DNA of 64,000 nt from Sphaerospermopsis kisseleviana NIES-73 (GCF_002368075.1 NZ_AP018314.1:2534379-2598378), one strand, 5' to 3'. Counted from the stretch's first letter, positions 37,166 through 46,381 are shown. The notes: generated by a model from the sequence alone, not told the origin. Numbers and translations are program-made.

Positions 37166-37200
37166 CCGATTTTGGATTTTGGATTTTAGATTTTGGATTA
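37166..37200. repeat. GATTTTG heptamers
   Basis: Four units of GATTTTG or GATTTTA fill the gap between proA and the following gene on the same strand. Confidence 0.75.
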
Positions 37201-37232
37201 GTTCCTCGGATAAATCCGGGGCGCTGATGCAG

Positions 37233-37697
37233 TTAACGTCTGTAAGTAAGCCAGACCATAATTGCTGGCAGAATAGCTAATAGCACCGCCACTATTGCCC
37301 AAGCAATAATACTCGAACCATTTGCCAAGCGTAATGCTAACGGTAGCCATATAATGACTAACACGAAAATAATGCCCAACGCTATCGGCAGATAACTTTC
37401 TGCCAATTTTGGTTGAATCAGATTCCAGCTTTTCCCTGTCCAGCGCCAAGCCCGCTTATAGGGATAAGTGGTAGAAAGTTGCTCCAGTACATATCCATTA
37501 TCTTCAACGACAAATATTTGCTGACAGCGATCGCAGCCAAATGCTTCTGTCAGGGTAATGGGAATTAACCGCCCCCGACGACGACAAGGACAAGTATAAT
37601 CCGTATTTAAGTCTATTTTTTCCGGTTTTTGAGATGGCACAAGCAGTCTAAATAACTTGAGCGAGTTTTTGTTAACGGTTTTGGGTGGGAATGCCAA
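37233..37697 (-). CDS. Membrane protein with N-terminal zinc-ribbon-like cysteines
   Basis: The 154-residue protein has CPCRRRG and CDRCQQIF about 20 residues apart (residues 36-63), a possible zinc ribbon, then a soluble WRWTGKSW segment and two transmembrane helices (about 100-145). It is conserved-looking and may be cytoplasm-facing at the N terminus. It lies just upstream of proA on the same strand. I do not recognise a named family. Confidence 0.7.
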   Translation of the reverse strand: MAFPPKTVNKNSLKLFRLLVPSQKPEKIDLNTDYTCPCRRRGRLIPITLTEAFGCDRCQQIFVVEDNGYVLEQLSTTYPYKRAWRWTGKSWNLIQPKLAESYLPIALGIIFVLVIIWLPLALRLANGSSIIAWAIVAVLLAILPAIMVWLTYRR

Positions 37698-37909
37698 AAA
37701 TTACTTTTTGGTCAACATCCCCACACTTAGCATTATTTCTAGTATATTTCTGCAAGCATTGTAGCCGCTATTTTCAATTAGACAAAATAGGAAGCAGGAG
37801 GCAGAAGGCAGGAGTTTATACAATTAAAAATTTTAGGTCTGAAAATCTAATCATGATTTCCCAGACCTAATGATTTTGTTGGTTGATTATTTGATATTAT
37901 TTTTTTCAG

Positions 37910-37953
37910 AGCGGGTAACGCGATTCGAACGCGCGACATCAACCTTGGCAAGG
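37910..37953. other. attL: 44-bp copy of the tRNA-Gly 3' part
   Basis: The segment AGCGGGTAACGCGATTCGAA continuing to CCTTGGCAAGG is identical to 53917-53960. After it the sequence departs (GTAAACC here, TTGCGCT in the tRNA), so only the 3' half of a tRNA with the anticodon stem is present here and it is not a functional tRNA. Confidence 0.93.
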
Positions 37954-38008
37954 GTAAACCATACCCGATAACCCTTGTAATTCCGTTAGTCGCACCTCAC
38001 TTGCTATT

Positions 38009-38034
38009 ATTTTTGGGGCAATTTTGGGGCAATT
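38009..38034. promoter_or_regulatory. Putative integrase arm-type sites, left end
   Basis: TTTTGGGGCAA occurs twice, at 38011 and 38022, an 11-bp (one helical turn) spacing, 58 bp inside attL. The same unit with the same spacing is found near attR at 53831 and 53842. An imperfect dyad (ACCAG, then CTGGT) follows just before the integrase start. Confidence 0.55.
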
Positions 38035-38083
38035 CCTAACCCTACCAATCACCAGATTTTTACTGGTAGTTAGGTAGGACATA

Positions 38084-39316
38084 ATGCAAGATTTAAAAAA
38101 CATCACTGATTTATTAGACGCGGTTAAACGTGCTAACAACGAACTGGAAATAGTCACCATCAGCACTAAACAAGATAAAAATGGCAACCATAGGTTAAGG
38201 TTGCGTGCGCGATCAAGAGAAATAAGCTTTGAAAAATATACATTCCCGTTAACAAAACAGGGACTCAAAGCAACGATTAAAATAGCACAAGAGATCGAAA
38301 CAGACTTTTTTAGAGGGTGTTTTGATCCGTCCCTGATCAAATACGGGTTAGCTAAAAAAACTGATCCTAAGCTTACAGAAATCGCAACACTACCAATAAA
38401 TAATGAACCCGATTTAAAGGAAATCTGGGAGAATTATAAAGCACTCAAACCAGATACACCTAAATCGACGATCCGCGCAAAGTGGCAACCTATCGACAAA
38501 TGGCTATTAAAATGCCCCAAAGAGTGCTTAAATCTAGCTAACGCAGATAAATTACTTGCATGGTTAAGATCGCAAAATCTGTCAGATGGATATTTAGAAC
38601 CGAGTTTAAGGACACTTAGGAGCGCTGTAAACCTATCAATCAAGCTAGGTAAAACTAAAGCAAGCAACACCATAGCCGCATTAATTCCACTGTTAGAAAT
38701 TGATGATCGCAACATCCAAATATACACAAAGTCCGAAGCCAAGATAATACTAGCTGCATTCAGATCCGGTAGATACGACAGTGACGCAAGCGCATACAGC
38801 AGCGAATATTATGCCAATTTTGTCGAGTTTAGAATTAGAACCGGTTGCCGGCCTAGCGAAGCGATCGCACTGACTTGGGAAGATATCAAAATAAATGGCG
38901 ACAAAATGCAGATAATTTTTAACAAGCGTTTTGTCACTGGACAGCTACTGCAAGGAACTAAAAACGGAATAGCAGCTAGGATATTTCCTTGCAATAGGGG
39001 AATGATTGACTTTATCAAAAACCTGCCAAAAATCCCTAATGATAAAAATCTAGTATTTCCTAGCTACTCTGGACTATACCTTGATCTTGCTAATTTTAAT
39101 CGACGGTATTGGCAACCTATCGTAAAAAATTTAGCCTTGTCTAAAGTAATCAGCAAAGAATTAAACTTTTATGATCTTCGCCACTCCTTTATCACTTGGC
39201 TAGTCAGGGACGGAATTGACATCAAAACCATAGCGACTATTTGTGGGAACACACCTGAAACAATTATGAAGTTCTATCTTGCAAGTAACGACTCAATCGA
39301 ACTTCCAGAAATCTAG
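38084..39316 (+). CDS. int: Tyrosine recombinase (integrase)
   Basis: The 410-residue enzyme would catalyse integration and excision at the tRNA-Gly 44-bp core. It has an N-terminal basic region fit for arm-site binding (about 1-90), a core-binding helical domain (about 105-205), and the catalytic domain: Arg I in RTGCRPSEAIALTWED (R256), Arg II in YDLRHSF (R366), and the nucleophile Tyr398 in MKFYLAS. The first box His is Tyr363 and the usual His/Trp is Asn389 (CGNTPE), unusual but compatible with activity. AGGTAGG precedes ATG 38084 at good spacing. A strong terminator follows. Confidence 0.93.
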   Translation: MQDLKNITDLLDAVKRANNELEIVTISTKQDKNGNHRLRLRARSREISFEKYTFPLTKQGLKATIKIAQEIETDFFRGCFDPSLIKYGLAKKTDPKLTEIATLPINNEPDLKEIWENYKALKPDTPKSTIRAKWQPIDKWLLKCPKECLNLANADKLLAWLRSQNLSDGYLEPSLRTLRSAVNLSIKLGKTKASNTIAALIPLLEIDDRNIQIYTKSEAKIILAAFRSGRYDSDASAYSSEYYANFVEFRIRTGCRPSEAIALTWEDIKINGDKMQIIFNKRFVTGQLLQGTKNGIAARIFPCNRGMIDFIKNLPKIPNDKNLVFPSYSGLYLDLANFNRRYWQPIVKNLALSKVISKELNFYDLRHSFITWLVRDGIDIKTIATICGNTPETIMKFYLASNDSIELPEI

Positions 39317-39340
39317 TCCTATTCCTTACTTTGTACGTCA

Positions 39341-39370
39341 CCTACTCATATACCGAGTAGGTTTTTTTTT
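39341..39370 (+). terminator. Rho-independent terminator of int
   Basis: CCTACTC and GAGTAGG form a perfect 7-bp stem around ATATACC, followed by ten T. It ends int 25 bp after the stop. Confidence 0.9.
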
Positions 39371-39447
39371 AAGGTCAGTTTGCATTACCGTTAATGAAAA
39401 CTAGCAAATATCAAGCAAGTTAATCCCACTTTTGATCGCGGTAAAAT

Positions 39448-39569
39448 GGCTGAAACCTATACCCAGTAAGGGTTTCCAGTCCCACCGACAAATTCGGCAG
39501 GGTTACGATAATAACGAACTCCTTAAAAATGGCTGAAACCCTTACAACAAGCCAGTTACGGGATTCCCC
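39448..39569. repeat. Two CTTAC/GTAAG hairpin-family copies
   Basis: At 39448-39481 GGCTGAAACC pairs with GGTTTCCAGTC around a TACCCAGTAA core. At 39531-39569 GGCTGAAACCCTTAC is followed 7 bases later by GTTACGGGATTCCCC. Both begin AAAATGGCTGAAACC, so they look like duplicates within the 1.1-kb non-coding stretch between int and the first small gene. Confidence 0.65.
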
Positions 39570-39734
39570 ATATCCACTTTTGTATCAGATTGATACAGAA
39601 TCATAATGCCGAATTATTCGGTATTCAAACTAGGAAAAATAGCAGCTTTAGAGCGATCGCACATAATCCCCCTCTATATTTTTGCTAGTCATATCAAGCG
39701 TTATGCTATTTGGCGTAACGGTAAAATCCCCGCC

Positions 39735-40378
39735 TAAGTATTTTATTTACGTTTTTAGGTATTCTAGAAAACTATCGGTGACATTTCCCCATAATATATT
39801 AATAAGTTAAGGGTGAGTGAGGAATTAGCAAGTTTTTGGGGGGGAACTAATTAAAGAATAGGGAGGGCTTGTTTAAAACCCATTCCCCAAAACCCGCCAA
39901 AAACACCCTCTAAACAACTTTACCTAGTCCTAATAACAGAATCATCATTAGCTACTTTCAACAGTCCTTAAAATCCAAATTAGGGGCGAAGTTAGAAAAT
40001 ACCTTATAGTTCCCTAGTTTCACCCTATTAAAATCCTTAAAATCCCTAAAAACCTTATGCCGTAAGGATTACAAGGTTCACTACTTAAACATCTTAGTTA
40101 TTTATTTATCCTAAAAAACTGTAAGTATAGCCACTACTGAGTTTTTTAAAATACAAAAATTTTGTAAGTGAATTTTAACTAATTTGGTAGATTAGTTTGT
40201 ATAAATAAAATTAGAGATTTTCCCGTGTTTAACTAAAACCCTTACAGTGTAAGGATTCCAGTATTTACTACTTAATATACTTAGTCAGGTAACTTACAAT
40301 TTAATTTCTAAGCACAGTATACGGATTGTGTTATAAAATTTAAGTAGTTTGTTTTATACCTCATAAAATGTAAGTAGT
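39735..40378. repeat. Left arm of a ~645-bp imperfect inverted repeat
   Basis: It matches the complement of 47012-47656 along its whole length. A 33-bp stretch (39790-39822) is identical to the complement of 47569-47601, and 40082-40149 matches 47241-47308 at roughly nine of ten positions. The arm holds hairpin-family copies at 40048-40075 and 40234-40261 and several AATTGTAAGT-like direct and inverted sites (near 40118, 40157, 40291, 40338, 40366). It has no open frame of note. Iteron density suggests a replication origin or control region. Confidence 0.85.
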
Positions 40379-40423
40379 TTGTGCGATCGCTATAATCAAA
40401 AAAAAATCCTCACTACACAAATT

Positions 40424-40600
40424 ATGGAAACCGATTACTTCGACATTAAAATAGAGTTCCCAGAATTGCAATTAGAACCAGATCCTGAACTAGCTGAATT
40501 GCAGCAGCACCTTAAACAAAGTTTCTATAATATTTTGCTGCATAAAAATAGAGTGTTAAAATCTAAATTAAGTCCCCACAAAAAACCCAAAAAACAATGA
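40424..40600 (+). CDS. Small acidic-basic protein, unknown
   Basis: A 58-residue protein METDYFDIKIEFPELQLEPD with an acidic N-terminal half and a Lys-rich tail (KSKLSPHKKPKK). It starts 45 bp after the left inverted-repeat arm and overlaps the next gene by an ATGA junction, which suggests translational coupling. I chose ATG 40424 over an upstream frame that extends into the repeat. No family recognised. Confidence 0.5.
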   Translation: METDYFDIKIEFPELQLEPDPELAELQQHLKQSFYNILLHKNRVLKSKLSPHKKPKKQ

Positions 40601-40812
40601 ATAATCACGAATATAACGGGATAATCAAGGATTACGAAACTTTAGGTATACCGTCCCCACTCGCCAAAAAATTAGCAGATGTTCACTTAAAAGAAAAAAC
40701 TAAACCTTATTACGAAAGATCGCGCCAAGATAACGAATTATTTGAGGAGGCTCATAAAATAATGGCTATGAAGTCGGTTCTACCCATAACAACACCATTC
40801 ATAACAATCTAA
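40597..40812 (+). CDS. Small charged protein, unknown
   Basis: A 71-residue charged helical protein (KDYETLGIPSPLAKKLADVH, then KEKTKPYYERSRQD). Coupled to the preceding small gene by ATGA overlap and ended by a strong stem-loop. The pair may encode a regulator of the replication module, but that is only suggested by position. Confidence 0.5.
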   Translation: MNNHEYNGIIKDYETLGIPSPLAKKLADVHLKEKTKPYYERSRQDNELFEEAHKIMAMKSVLPITTPFITI

Positions 40813-40819
40813 AAAAAGT

Positions 40820-40850
40820 ACAGCACTAAAAACTAGTGCTGATTTTTTTT
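40820..40850. terminator. Bidirectional terminator
   Basis: CAGCACTA and TAGTGCTG form an 8-bp perfect stem around AAAAC, flanked by AAAAAAAGTA on the left and ATTTTTTTT on the right. It serves two convergent genes that end on either side. Confidence 0.9.
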
Positions 40851-40851
40851 A

Positions 40852-41334
40852 TTAACTTTTCTCAATCACCTCATAACCTTGCGAATCAAGAATTGAAACC
40901 GCGCGATTTACATCTAACAAATGAAGTCCATTAACAATAAATTCATTTTTCTGGATATTGCACAGTGAGCTAACCAAGATACCAACATTTTTAAAATTTA
41001 TATCCTTGTATTCTTTATCTAACTCAATCAATAACTTATCTTGCAACCTTAACCGGATCTCCCTATTTTGCGCTGCTATTTCCTCACTTGTCTTAATAGC
41101 GCGATCCAGCCAATCACTATGGGTTTCTATTATTTTGTTAGAACTCAACTCAATATCATAATCATCTAATCTCTCTCTATAATCTGGATTTTCGTGCTTA
41201 AACTCGGTAAACCATCTGTATATAGTCTTATCAGTGATTATGCCACTTAATTGCTTCCTAACATATTTAAGCGAATGTCCATTTGCCCAAAGACTAAAAG
41301 CGGTTTTCTTTTCTTGGCACGATGATCTAGGCAT
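40852..41334 (-). CDS. Helix-turn-helix protein, terminase-small-subunit-like
   Basis: The 160-residue protein begins with a homeodomain-like helix-turn-helix (KKTAFSLWANGHSLKYVRKQ, then TDKTIYRWFTEF, about residues 8-46), followed by a long helical region (about 60-125). This arrangement resembles small terminase-like or transposase-type DNA-binding proteins; no large terminase is present, so a phage packaging role is not supported. It ends at a shared terminator and faces the next small gene divergently. Confidence 0.65.
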   Translation of the reverse strand: MPRSSCQEKKTAFSLWANGHSLKYVRKQLSGIITDKTIYRWFTEFKHENPDYRERLDDYDIELSSNKIIETHSDWLDRAIKTSEEIAAQNREIRLRLQDKLLIELDKEYKDINFKNVGILVSSLCNIQKNEFIVNGLHLLDVNRAVSILDSQGYEVIEKS

Positions 41335-41417
41335 TTTTATAAGTTCCTTAAATTACGACAAATCAAGTCTAAATTACTTACATTATAATGTAATTATGTA
41401 CGTATTAGGTGGAAAAA

Positions 41418-41621
41418 ATGCTAGATAATTGCGCTATTCGTGTCAAAAGAAACCATGCGGTTATTCAATGCCCTAACGAACAAGAATACAAAAACTTAAT
41501 GAGGAATCAATCAAAACTAATAGCTTTATTTCCAGATTTTGAAACAGTTTCAATAAAACTAAAAAACAAAATTACAACCTTAAATTGTGTCGAGTATAGG
41601 GGACTAGCCCCTATAAATTAG
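41418..41621 (+). CDS. Small protein, unknown
   Basis: A 67-residue protein (MLDNCAIRVKRNHAVIQCPN) with an alternating hydrophobic beta-like start and a basic middle. AGGTGG lies 6 bp before ATG 41418. Its last codons overlap a perfect hairpin, and it abuts the stop of the convergent replication gene with no gap. Confidence 0.5.
   Translation: MLDNCAIRVKRNHAVIQCPNEQEYKNLMRNQSKLIALFPDFETVSIKLKNKITTLNCVEYRGLAPIN
41595..41615. terminator. Hairpin between convergent genes
   Basis: TATAGGGG and CCCCTATA form a perfect 8-bp stem around ACTAG inside the 3' end of the small plus-strand gene and 7 bp from the stop of the minus-strand replication gene. T-runs are weak; it may stop or protect both transcripts. 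Confidence 0.55.
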
Positions 41622-44600
41622 CTAAGGAAATGACGGAACAAGCTTAAAACTAACCTCACCCTCTAAAGCAGCTTGACCTATATCAACTAAATCAGCAAGA
41701 TTGAATTGAGATTTGATATCGACTTGGGGAACTGCTGCTTTTATAGCCTTAGCATCTAACGTTATTGGTTCATTGTTTGCGATTGCCAACTCATCAATAA
41801 ATTCCGAGTAAGGGTTATTTTCGCTGAATGCAGACAAACCAATCAATTTACGCATTGTTTCGTGGTAAAGGTTTCTAAGTGCCTGATTATTCTCCCTAAC
41901 TAACACGTATTTTGTGGCTTTACCATTCCCAATAGTTTCGATCTTATAGCCGAAGATATCCAGCACCTGCCGAATAATAGCTAAAGTAGTTTTCTCAGGT
42001 TTGAAACCTAGTAAATTCTTCGCTTTTAAGGGTTCATTAGCTATTTTTTCAGCTATTGACTGTAACAAAGATCCTTTACTTAAATCAAGTCTAGTTCCTG
42101 TCAAATTAACGGTTAATTTTGCGCCATTAACATCAATTTCTTTAGTAAATTCTTGGTTAGGCGACTTAACAAACTTTGATGATTCAAATTTTAACGATCC
42201 AGCTTCAAGCCAATATTTCTCGCGTATCAGCAAATCTAGTCCCAATTCACGTAAATAAACTGATCTTGGAAGATCAGATTTTTTAACCCAATCGAAATCA
42301 AAAAAGTGTTTATTCTTGATCGACTTTTCTAACTTGATTGATTCCTCAATTCTGGTAAACCAAAATCTATCGATCAACAAAGAAAATTCTGATTTTAGTT
42401 TCCTCCAAAAACCATCACGCCATAGTTGAATATCATCCTTATTTGGGTTGGGAATTACCCCTAAACAAGCTTTATTAAACTGATACCGATCAAGCAATAT
42501 TTCCTCATCCCTACTAAATTTCTGATTTTGATTAATTAGCTTTTTATAGTCGTCATCTGAAATTAATTGAGCGATCGCAACTTCGCTATTCTTACCCTCT
42601 ACAGTTTCAACTTGCGACTTCTTGATCGCGCTATATAAGTCCATTTGTCCTATTTCCGTTTTTGGGTTATACACCCTATCAATAGTTTCCTTATGAACAC
42701 CAGATTTATATTCTTCCATCCATTTATCAGCCTCCAATAAAGTCCAATTTTGCTTATGTTGCATTAATCTCAAGACTGCACGCCTAAACATAGATCCGAT
42801 CTTTAGGTTTGATTCAAGAGCTATCATCTCATACATATATTGGCTTGATAAAGCACTCCTAACCAAATCAGCAGGATTATAATAACCTCTTAAACGTTCA
42901 TAGCCTTTATCAAAATATTGAATTTTTAGGTTAAGTTGCTCCTCAACTTGTTTAGGAGTGTAGCCTGTTAATGTGCTAGATCCTAAAACGGCATTAGCTA
43001 CCCATATATGGCGCTGCAATCCTTGTTTGTCGCGTAGCCTTAACGGGATCTGTAACGCGTCTGTTGGCAAACCTTGATTATAGAAAATATTAAATTGATA
43101 ATCAAAACAGTGTGACGCAACACTCACCCCGCTAGAAAAGAAATTTTGATTTGTTATTACAATTTTCCCCTTACAAAACTTTGAAAAATACGCTTCTTGG
43201 ATATGCTTAGGTTTTGACAATATATCAAAACCAGGATGATCCGGTTCTAAATTTTCCCCATCATGCACAATAATGTCTTCAAACCAAATACCCATATCCA
43301 TCAATGCATTAGCTATATTTTTAGGGGTGTACGTTGCGTCAAATTTTGCGCTCTGAGAATTAACATTAATTGTTGCGTTAGGTTCATTCAATCGGATCAA
43401 ATGGACAGCTTTTAGCATATCTTTGGGACTAGCACCATTCCATAAAACGAACTCTCTATTAAATTTGAAACCAGTGCCAATTTTTAAGCTATTTCTAGGC
43501 GCGGATCGCTGCACATAATTAACAACCGATTGATAAATATCAGCATCGAGAAATACATTCAACTCGCTGCTATTTAACAACTTTTCAACTTTCGATAAAT
43601 GTAGCGCCCTATCTTTTTTAATGTGGGTATCACCTGTATGCAAATGACTAATATTCTTGCTACACTCATCAAAAACCAAAATATATTTAATATCGTGTTC
43701 CTCCAAAAGTGGCATTACTCTTGTAAACAAACTGTCCAAACAAGTCACGCAACCTCTAAAAATTTTAGGATTTTGATGTATCCAAAAACTCTCATCGACT
43801 TGGGGTAATTTATACCCAACACCACAATTTTTTCTTAATGATATTGTAGGCGTTACTACTACAGTTGCAATATTAAAAAGTTCCCAAAAATAGGCGCTCA
43901 AAGCTGTACTAAAAGTGGTTTTACCCAGTCCGTGCGGTGCCTCAAAATATATGTTTTTAGATTGTCTTTTTTCGATTTCAGCTATTAGATGATCAACATC
44001 AACATTCCGATCATCAAAGCATATATCAAGATTATTCAAACTTAGCTGATTATCAATCAAATCATCTGCTAAGAAGTCAAACATATCTTGACCGTCAATA
44101 GTCAACTGACAATCACTAACCTTGTTTTTAGAACCGTTATTTGCAGTAACAAACTTAACTAAATTCACAAAATCAGATTTAGCCCATTGTTTAGCGTTTT
44201 TTGTGTCGATGCTAATTTCTCGCTTGTTCCCAATATAAGGTTTCAAACCCTCCCTTAAATCATAGTTGATATACTCTTGGTTTGTTTGTTTAATGTCGGG
44301 AATAGCGATCATCGGAATACCCGGCAATAACGCCACATTCCCAAAAACAATAGTTAACGGTTCACAAGATTCACTAAACCTAGTCCAATTTAGGTAAGTA
44401 GATTTTGATAGATCAGAGAACCTTAAATTAGAGTTAGTCGTATCTAATTTAGGCTGATCAGCTGTTTCTAAAGGATTATTAATTTTTTCTCTCTTGCAGT
44501 AAAAAGCTAATGTTTTACCAACTTTCTCAATAGTTAATTTATCCAGGGAATTATTAGGATCTAAAGTTTCAGATCCTACACTAGCCAACATATTAAATGC

Positions 44601-45740
44601 AGCAAGATAGGAATCATCACTAGGGGATAATCTCGAATTTTTCGCCCAAATAGTTAATAAATCAAAAGGTGTATTTTTAGTTGCAAGTCCTAAGCTGATT
44701 AAGTAGTTGTAAGTCTTGGCAAGAGAGTGACATAGTACCTTATATGCACTGTACCTAGTCCCTGAAATAGAACCTGACTCAATCAAATCTCTGTCTTGTT
44801 TCCAGACAAAATCCAATAAATCAAAATTAGTTTTTTTAGCAGACAAAACCAACTCTTTATTGATAGTTATTTGGGGAATTGCTACTTTATTAGGTGTTAA
44901 TTTTTTGCTACCCTCCTCCTCATATTGAATTGGCCTAATCTTCCCTAGTTGCTGATCAAAAATAGCTTGATTGTGTTGCTTATCAATAGCAGCTAAAAAC
45001 TCATCAATATTATGATTCTGAAAATAATCAGCAGCGCCAAAACCAGATCCGTTTTTTTCTTGCTTGCAATTAACGGTTTTCCATTCCCATCTGGGCAGAT
45101 CGCGCCAGAATAATCTGGGTTTTAAAATTAAACAAGGTACACCGACAATTGCACTAGCTACCCTAACCTTAGCTGCTTTTTTAATCCCCTCCAAATCATC
45201 ATCCATCCAAAAAACTAGCAACGATATGCCGTTATCTTTGAGGAGTTTAATGTTATGCTTTAATCCATCTAACGCCCAACACTTCGCCATAAATGTAGAC
45301 GCGGCTAATCCCTTTTGACGCAAACTTTCACAATCTTTCTCGCCTTCAGTGACGATGATCGCTTTATTAGCTGCAAAGTTCCTAACATCATCAATTCTAT
45401 AAGGACTAAAGAATTTTGTTATAGTCCAGTCATACTTTCTAAACAACAAACTATCGAAAGTGAGGGAACTAAAAATACTCTCATCGTGCAACGTACCCGG
45501 TTTGAGTTGATATTGTCGAATATCCTTGATAGCTTTACCTTTAACCGGATCTATAACAAGGTCATTCCACCTTATGACAATACCCTCAACATACTTATAA
45601 ATTATGCGATCGCACTCCCTACCCCTCACATCTTTTTTACTAAACTTGTGACTTGTCCTATATCTTGCCAACTCCCTAGCAGCACTAGGCAATTTAGCAA
45701 TATCGACATTAGCCGGAATATTAACAGGATTAACGATCAT
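41622..45740 (-). CDS. Plasmid-type replication protein: TOPRIM (DUF3854-like) plus helicase, CyRepA1-like
   Basis: At 1372 residues it is the largest protein of the element. Residues about 125-250 form a TOPRIM/DUF3854-like domain with VTEGEKDCESL (Glu) at 130 and LVFWMDDDLEG (DxD) at 177. A helicase-like half follows: Walker A FEAPHGLGKTT (601-609), VVVTPTISLR, Walker B ILVFDECSKN (691), and later motifs such as IVITNQNFFSSGVSV (near 905). The layout agrees with cyanobacterial plasmid replication proteins of the CyRepA1 group, from memory. It would prime or unwind the element's origin. The gene sits between the two long inverted repeats. Its promoter region (45741-45965) has TTGACA on the minus strand at 45893-45888. 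Confidence 0.82.
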   Translation of the reverse strand: MIVNPVNIPANVDIAKLPSAARELARYRTSHKFSKKDVRGRECDRIIYKYVEGIVIRWNDLVIDPVKGKAIKDIRQYQLKPGTLHDESIFSSLTFDSLLFRKYDWTITKFFSPYRIDDVRNFAANKAIIVTEGEKDCESLRQKGLAASTFMAKCWALDGLKHNIKLLKDNGISLLVFWMDDDLEGIKKAAKVRVASAIVGVPCLILKPRLFWRDLPRWEWKTVNCKQEKNGSGFGAADYFQNHNIDEFLAAIDKQHNQAIFDQQLGKIRPIQYEEEGSKKLTPNKVAIPQITINKELVLSAKKTNFDLLDFVWKQDRDLIESGSISGTRYSAYKVLCHSLAKTYNYLISLGLATKNTPFDLLTIWAKNSRLSPSDDSYLAAFNMLASVGSETLDPNNSLDKLTIEKVGKTLAFYCKREKINNPLETADQPKLDTTNSNLRFSDLSKSTYLNWTRFSESCEPLTIVFGNVALLPGIPMIAIPDIKQTNQEYINYDLREGLKPYIGNKREISIDTKNAKQWAKSDFVNLVKFVTANNGSKNKVSDCQLTIDGQDMFDFLADDLIDNQLSLNNLDICFDDRNVDVDHLIAEIEKRQSKNIYFEAPHGLGKTTFSTALSAYFWELFNIATVVVTPTISLRKNCGVGYKLPQVDESFWIHQNPKIFRGCVTCLDSLFTRVMPLLEEHDIKYILVFDECSKNISHLHTGDTHIKKDRALHLSKVEKLLNSSELNVFLDADIYQSVVNYVQRSAPRNSLKIGTGFKFNREFVLWNGASPKDMLKAVHLIRLNEPNATINVNSQSAKFDATYTPKNIANALMDMGIWFEDIIVHDGENLEPDHPGFDILSKPKHIQEAYFSKFCKGKIVITNQNFFSSGVSVASHCFDYQFNIFYNQGLPTDALQIPLRLRDKQGLQRHIWVANAVLGSSTLTGYTPKQVEEQLNLKIQYFDKGYERLRGYYNPADLVRSALSSQYMYEMIALESNLKIGSMFRRAVLRLMQHKQNWTLLEADKWMEEYKSGVHKETIDRVYNPKTEIGQMDLYSAIKKSQVETVEGKNSEVAIAQLISDDDYKKLINQNQKFSRDEEILLDRYQFNKACLGVIPNPNKDDIQLWRDGFWRKLKSEFSLLIDRFWFTRIEESIKLEKSIKNKHFFDFDWVKKSDLPRSVYLRELGLDLLIREKYWLEAGSLKFESSKFVKSPNQEFTKEIDVNGAKLTVNLTGTRLDLSKGSLLQSIAEKIANEPLKAKNLLGFKPEKTTLAIIRQVLDIFGYKIETIGNGKATKYVLVRENNQALRNLYHETMRKLIGLSAFSENNPYSEFIDELAIANNEPITLDAKAIKAAVPQVDIKSQFNLADLVDIGQAALEGEVSFKLVPSFP

Positions 45741-45902
45741 AAGATTATCCTCAAAAAATTACTCAACTTCGCCCTACCTACTCACTATTTTAAGTCCAAT
45801 TATGTTCTATTCCCGTAGTGCAGACATACCGATAACTTATTGAAAAAAGCCGTTCTAAACTGTATCAATAAGAGAACATTATCTAATGTCAAGCACTAAA
45901 GT

Positions 45903-45930
45903 AGAACCCTTATAGCGTAAGGATTCCAGC
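45903..45930. repeat. CTTA/TAAG hairpin-family copy
   Basis: GAACCCTTATAGCGTAAGG with ATTCCAGCC following. CCTTA and TAAGG pair around TAGCG. It lies in the leader region of the replication gene. Confidence 0.65.
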
Positions 45931-45965
45931 CATTGCAAATATAACGATCTATCATCAAAAATCAG

Positions 45966-46229
45966 CTATTTATCGACTAACGCGACGATCTCGTTAGGCT
46001 GTATCAAATAAGTTTCACATATTTTTTTTAAATTGACGCTGCTAGGTATCTCATCTGGATTATTTAAAAACTTATATATAGTGTTTAGACTTATCTTTGT
46101 TTCTTTACCTAACCTATACGCGGTAAATTGAGAATAACCCTTACCCGTGCCGTGCAACCTGACATATTCAGCTAATCGTCGTTGATCTGTTGTCTCAATA
46201 AATTGCCTTAACGTGTTAACTAGTTTCAT
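45966..46229 (-). CDS. Helix-turn-helix regulator (XRE-like)
   Basis: An 87-residue protein with a helix-turn-helix at about residues 31-62 (YSQFTAYRLGKETKISLNTI, then YKFLNNPDEIPSS) and a C-terminal LKKICETYLIQPNEIVALVD helix. It lies upstream of the replication gene on the same strand, so it is a candidate copy-number or induction repressor. I use ATG 46229; a TTG four codons earlier is possible. Confidence 0.75.
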   Translation of the reverse strand: MKLVNTLRQFIETTDQRRLAEYVRLHGTGKGYSQFTAYRLGKETKISLNTIYKFLNNPDEIPSSVNLKKICETYLIQPNEIVALVDK

Positions 46230-46312
46230 TTTTTTAACCAATCACTTTTATCTTATTATACCAAAAAAACTAATAATATAAATAAACACACATAAAAACC
46301 TATTCGTAGGGT

Positions 46313-46381
46313 GTAGGGGCGAAGCATTTGGACGATAACTTAACAGAATGATCGACAAATAAACTTCCAAATGCTTCGCCC
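46313..46381. repeat. Palindromic MITE, GGGGCGAAGCATTCGG family, inside the element
   Basis: 69 bp with ends GTAGGGGCGAAGCATTTGG and CCAAATGCTTCGCCC. Both arms carry the same A-for-G type change relative to the chromosomal copies (ATTTGG, CCAAAT), so pairing is kept. It lies between the regulator gene and a plus-strand gene. Confidence 0.8.

Noticed and set aside
37910-37953. A second tRNA-Gly gene at attL
   Set aside because: Only the 3' 43 bases are present; sequence after the anticodon stem is unrelated and cannot form the D-arm or acceptor stem.
38084-39316. Open frames on the strand opposite int
   Set aside because: They mirror the codon pattern of int, lack ribosome sites and show no family motif.
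40852-41334. Small-terminase-like gene as a sign of a prophage
   Set aside because: No large terminase, portal, capsid or tail gene occurs in the element, so the helix-turn-helix likeness alone does not make it a phage.
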